A DNA stretch of 58,549 nt from Planctomycetaceae bacterium (GTDB lineage: Bacteria; Planctomycetota; Planctomycetia; Pirellulales; Pirellulaceae): positions 1-58,549 of the forward strand of contig SXOA01000152.1 in assembly GCA_005778405.1 (NCBI GenBank). Reading direction: 5' to 3'. Of this stretch, positions 55,746-58,549 are shown piece after piece (the stretch's first letter is position 1; each line of letters opens with the position of its first letter). The position numbers and the translations under genes are program-made. The notes under the pieces are model-generated. The model saw only the letters and a program-made list of their open reading frames with translations, did not search any database and was not told the DNA's origin.

Positions 55746-58199
55746 ATGCCGGCAAACACCTCTCCTTCACCTCCGATTGCTCCCGCAGATACGGTCCGCT
55801 GGCTTAAGCAAGTGCCGCTGTTTGCGGATGTGGAAACAGAGTCGCTCGCGCTGTTTGTGCCGGCCATGCTGACGCATGAGTACGCGCCCGGGGAGTTGCT
55901 CTTCCGGCAAGGTGATACCAGCAGTGATGTCTATCTGGTGACACGCGGCGAGACCGTCATCCGGATTGAACAGGACGGCCGTGTCGTGGCCACCGACAAC
56001 GTCCCCACGGGAAGCTGCGTGGGAGAGATGGCGGCGCTTACCGGCAAGCCCCGCAGCGCCACCGTGGCCGCCGGCAGCCAGGGGGCCGCGGTGCTTATCA
56101 TTCCCGGCCCGCGGTTCCGCGATTTGCTGCTCCTCCAGCCGTCACTGGGGGTCAACATGCTCACGATGATGAGCGAGCGGCTGCGGCAGACAGAGCTGCG
56201 GAAACAGCATGCGGCCCTGGCGCGGCGGGCCGACGAGCTGGGCAAAAGCAAGGAAGCCGCCGATGCCGCCGCGCGGGCCAAGGCCGACATGCTGGCGAGT
56301 ATGAGCCACGAATTGCGGACGCCACTCAACGGCATCATCGGCCTGACCGAGTTGGTATTGGGAACCAGCCTGTCTCATTCGCAACGGGAGTATCTCACTC
56401 TTGTCAAGGAATCGGGCGAATCGCTGCTGGGACTTATCAACGACGTGCTCGACATGTCGAAAATCGAGGCGGGACGGTTGGAGTTTGAAGTCGAGCCTTT
56501 CGAGCTCCGCGACCGGCTGATTGAAACGCTGAAGACGCTGGCGGTGAGGGCTCATCGCAAGGGAGTCGAATTGGCCTGCCGCATTGGCCCCGAAGTTCCC
56601 GACCGCCTGCTCGGCGATCTGACCCGCCTGCGGCAGATTGTCGTCAACCTGGTGGGAAATGCGATCAAGTTCACGGAACGGGGGGAAATCGTCGTCGAAG
56701 TAACGTGCCCGCAGCGGACCACCGCCGCCGTAATGCTGCAAGTTACCGTCCGCGACACGGGAATCGGCATCTCCAAGGAGAATCTGGCGCAGCTCTTTCA
56801 GCCCTATGCTCAGGCGGACGCCAGCATCGCTCGGCGGTTTGGTGGCACCGGACTGGGGCTGTCGATATCGGCCAAACTGGTGGAGGGGATGCGGGGACGG
56901 ATTTGGGTAGAGAGCGAAGTGGTAGTGGGGAGTGCGTTTCATTTTACTTTGGAACTTGATGTTGACCCCGCGGGAAGCTCGTCGGCCACTGCGGAAGGTC
57001 AAGCCGCGCTGACTGGTAAGCGGGCTCTGTTCGCCATGCCGCAAGGGACAACGGCACGAATCCTGGAGGAGATGCTCCATGAATGGGGCCTGGCCGTGGT
57101 GACTGTCGGCAGTGGCGCGGAAGGGGCGAGGGAGGCGGAGGATGCGGTCGCCAAGGGCCGGCCGTTTTCAATCCTGCTGATGGATCTAGGCATTCCAGAC
57201 TCTCTGGCCTGGTGGGAGAAAATCCGCATCGGGAAAACGTTGACGGCGGTGATGCTGCGAACCGCCGATCAGGTGAACGAAGCCGCCCGCTGCGATGAGC
57301 TGCAGATTCCGAACCTGCTCAAGCCGGTCAAGCGGTCGGAATTGCTCGGGATCCTGGCGGCTGGCGCACGGCCGGCCTGTGCGCCGATTGCGGCCGCAGT
57401 TGCGGGCCCAATGCAAGCTGATGCAGCAAAGGTCGCAGTCCCTTCCACCGCTGGGGCAAAGATCCTGCTGGCGGAAGATGGCCTGGTCAATCAAAAAGTT
57501 GCGCTGGCGTTGCTCGCCAAAAAGGGGCATCAAGTTACCTTGGTCACCACGGGCAAAGAGGCGCTCGCCGCACTCGAGAGTCAGCTGTTTGACATGGTGC
57601 TGATGGACGTACAGATGCCCGAAATGGACGGACTGGAGGCGACGCAAGCGATCCGCGCACGTGAACAAGGGACGGGGGTGCACTTGCCCATTATTGCGAT
57701 GACTGCCGGCGATTCCCCGCAGGATATTCAGCACTGTCTGACAGCCGGGATGGACGCCTTCGTCTCCAAGCCGGTGCGGCAGGAGCATCTATTTGCCACG
57801 TTGGATGATTTCCTGACGGCTAGCCGCGCCGCTAGGGGCAGTGATGGTGCCGCGGCTGTGGATTGGCCGGCCGCTCTGCGGCAGGTTGGGGGAAGGCACG
57901 AACTGCTGGCGGAGCGGGTGCGGCTACTGCAGCAGGAATTGCCCCGCGTGCAAGGAGATTTGCTCGCTGCCGCGGCGGAATGGGATCCTGCTTCGCTGCG
58001 AATTGCAGCCCATACCCTCAAGGTGGCGCTCGGGGCATTCGGCGCTCCGCGGCTGGCGCACCTGGCCGGGCAACTTGAGGAGGAGGCGTCCCGCTATCAG
58101 GACCATCCCAACCCCAACGAGCTGCTCGCTGCCTTCCATCAGGAGTCCCAGCGGCTGGTAGCGGCCCTTCAACAGTTCAGGGGAGCGACGGCGGAGTAG
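55746..58199 (+). CDS. Hybrid sensor histidine kinase with N-terminal cNMP domain and C-terminal HPt domain
   Basis: 817 residues, no transmembrane helix, so cytoplasmic. A cyclic-nucleotide-binding-like domain (about 18-145, FRQGDTSSDVYLVTRGETVI, GEMAALTGKPRSATVAA) replaces the usual PAS or periplasmic sensor. A short linker helix leads to HisKA with phosphoaccepting His188 in SMSHELRTPLNGIIGL, then HATPase_c (NLVGNAIKFTERGE, DTGIGISKENLAQLF, FGGTGLGLSISAKLVEGM). A first receiver-like domain (about 430-545) has Asp480 but not the acidic pair at its start, so it is probably degenerate. A second receiver (about 580-700) is complete, with Asp621 in VLMDVQMPEMDG. The HPt domain has His756 in AHTLKV. 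Input may be cAMP- or cGMP-like. ATG 55746; the output partner is unknown. Confidence 0.92.
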   Translation: MPANTSPSPPIAPADTVRWLKQVPLFADVETESLALFVPAMLTHEYAPGELLFRQGDTSSDVYLVTRGETVIRIEQDGRVVATDNVPTGSCVGEMAALTGKPRSATVAAGSQGAAVLIIPGPRFRDLLLLQPSLGVNMLTMMSERLRQTELRKQHAALARRADELGKSKEAADAAARAKADMLASMSHELRTPLNGIIGLTELVLGTSLSHSQREYLTLVKESGESLLGLINDVLDMSKIEAGRLEFEVEPFELRDRLIETLKTLAVRAHRKGVELACRIGPEVPDRLLGDLTRLRQIVVNLVGNAIKFTERGEIVVEVTCPQRTTAAVMLQVTVRDTGIGISKENLAQLFQPYAQADASIARRFGGTGLGLSISAKLVEGMRGRIWVESEVVVGSAFHFTLELDVDPAGSSSATAEGQAALTGKRALFAMPQGTTARILEEMLHEWGLAVVTVGSGAEGAREAEDAVAKGRPFSILLMDLGIPDSLAWWEKIRIGKTLTAVMLRTADQVNEAARCDELQIPNLLKPVKRSELLGILAAGARPACAPIAAAVAGPMQADAAKVAVPSTAGAKILLAEDGLVNQKVALALLAKKGHQVTLVTTGKEALAALESQLFDMVLMDVQMPEMDGLEATQAIRAREQGTGVHLPIIAMTAGDSPQDIQHCLTAGMDAFVSKPVRQEHLFATLDDFLTASRAARGSDGAAAVDWPAALRQVGGRHELLAERVRLLQQELPRVQGDLLAAAAEWDPASLRIAAHTLKVALGAFGAPRLAHLAGQLEEEASRYQDHPNPNELLAAFHQESQRLVAALQQFRGATAE

Positions 58200-58206
58200 G
58201 CTTCGA

Positions 58207-58549
58207 TCACGCTTCCAGCAAGATTCTCAACATCCGCCGCAATGGCTCGGCCGCCCCCCACAGGAGCTGATCGCCGCAGGTGAAAGCGGAGAGGTAACGG
58301 CCTTTCGCCGACTTGTCGAGATCGAGCTTTCGGAGTCGGCCGACGGGAACATCGAGCGTCCCTGTAACTGCGGCTGGGGTTAGCTGGCGAATGGACGCTT
58401 CCTTCTCGTTGGGAACAATCTTCGCCCAATCGTTGGCGGCAGCGAGCATTTCTTCGATTTCAGCCAGTGGAACGTCTTTCTTGAGCTTGATGGTCAGACC
58501 CTGGCTGTGGCAGCGCATCGCCCCGATGCGGACGCAAAGGCCATCGACC
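58207..58549 (-). CDS. asd: Aspartate-semialdehyde dehydrogenase, C-terminal part
   Basis: Converts aspartyl phosphate to aspartate semialdehyde, the step after aspartate kinase in Lys/Thr/Met synthesis. Only the C-terminal 113 residues are in the window, and the gene continues past the right edge. The match is to the E. coli-type Asd C-terminus: [20 protein letters not shown] (with the catalytic-domain CHSQ region), then [40 protein letters not shown] and [20 protein letters not shown]. The Cys nucleophile would lie in the missing part. The gene is on the minus strand, convergent with the hybrid kinase (7 nt between stops). The aspartate kinase and apgM genes of the same pathway lie about 23 kb away on the same strand. 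Confidence 0.93.
   Translation of the reverse strand, partial: VDGLCVRIGAMRCHSQGLTIKLKKDVPLAEIEEMLAAANDWAKIVPNEKEASIRQLTPAAVTGTLDVPVGRLRKLDLDKSAKGRYLSAFTCGDQLLWGAAEPLRRMLRILLEA

Noticed and set aside
1..58549. CRISPR array, tRNA genes, insertion sequences or prophage.
   Set aside because: No regularly spaced direct repeats, no cloverleaf that I could fold by eye, and no transposase, integrase or phage structural gene was found. Short RNA genes could still be missed without a covariance search.

Overview
This looks like chromosomal DNA of a planctomycete (Pirellulales/Gemmatales type). Evidence: proteins typical of that phylum (DUF1501, DUF1598, a Ser/Thr kinase fused to a sulfatase-modifying-factor domain, squalene-cyclase-fold repeat proteins, a multihaem cytochrome with HEAT/TPR repeats, a YncE-phosphoesterase), lipid A and heptosyltransferase genes that imply an LPS outer membrane, fairly high GC, and many short dispersed hairpin repeats between genes. 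The assignment is an inference; there is no rRNA in the window. I saw no insertion sequence, phage, CRISPR array or tRNA.

Layout. 1-3629 (minus): truncated leuC, an exported YncE/phosphoesterase protein and an orphan groES. 3930-9377 (plus): an information-processing cluster rplY-pth-rpsF-ssb-rplI-dnaB-bpt; rpsR, often found between ssb and rplI, is absent. 9449-18266: exported DUF1598 protein, glycosyltransferase 9, DUF2330 protein, a four-helix membrane protein, an apparently exported isoaspartyl methyltransferase, and rmuC beside a gene-poor AT-richer stretch. 18941-24998: secreted or stress-type hydrolases (GDPD, Tat-type metallophosphoesterase, sialidase-like propeller, cupin, nitrilase) and small exported or membrane proteins. 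25130-30977: lpxK, a PHA-granule-type small protein, a HEAT-repeat membrane protein, an eight-CXXCH cytochrome and a NUDIX protein. 31027-34919 (minus): a methyltransferase, a four-ACT aspartate kinase and an archaeal-type phosphoglycerate mutase that may be the homoserine kinase. With the partial asd at the right end, this places three aspartate-family steps in the window, though not in one operon. 35090-46655: kinase-FGE fusion, a translationally coupled hydrolase/RND transporter pair, a beta-lactamase-fold esterase, a gene relic, a PD40 propeller, a DUF4287/DUF5655 protein, an AraC regulator and a squalene-cyclase-fold protein. 46903-58549: priA, a second squalene-cyclase-fold protein with a haem c motif, DUF1501, an FAD oxidase coupled to a YcxB-like protein, a Spy-like coiled-coil protein, an acetylesterase-type hydrolase, a cNMP-domain hybrid histidine kinase, and the 3' end of asd.

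The most unusual features are: (i) families of dispersed hairpin elements, including a two-hairpin element bounded by GTAG and CTAC whose ends supply or abut stop codons of neighbouring genes; (ii) heptanucleotide repeats, one of which lies inside the priA reading frame; (iii) relics of the 3' end of a squalene-cyclase-fold gene, one with an exact in-frame 75-nt deletion; (iv) the signal-peptide-bearing PIMT with an added C-terminal domain; and (v) the octahaem-HEAT-TPR protein. Apart from the repeats and relics, most genes belong to recognisable families, and no clearly new multi-gene system could be demonstrated from sequence alone.
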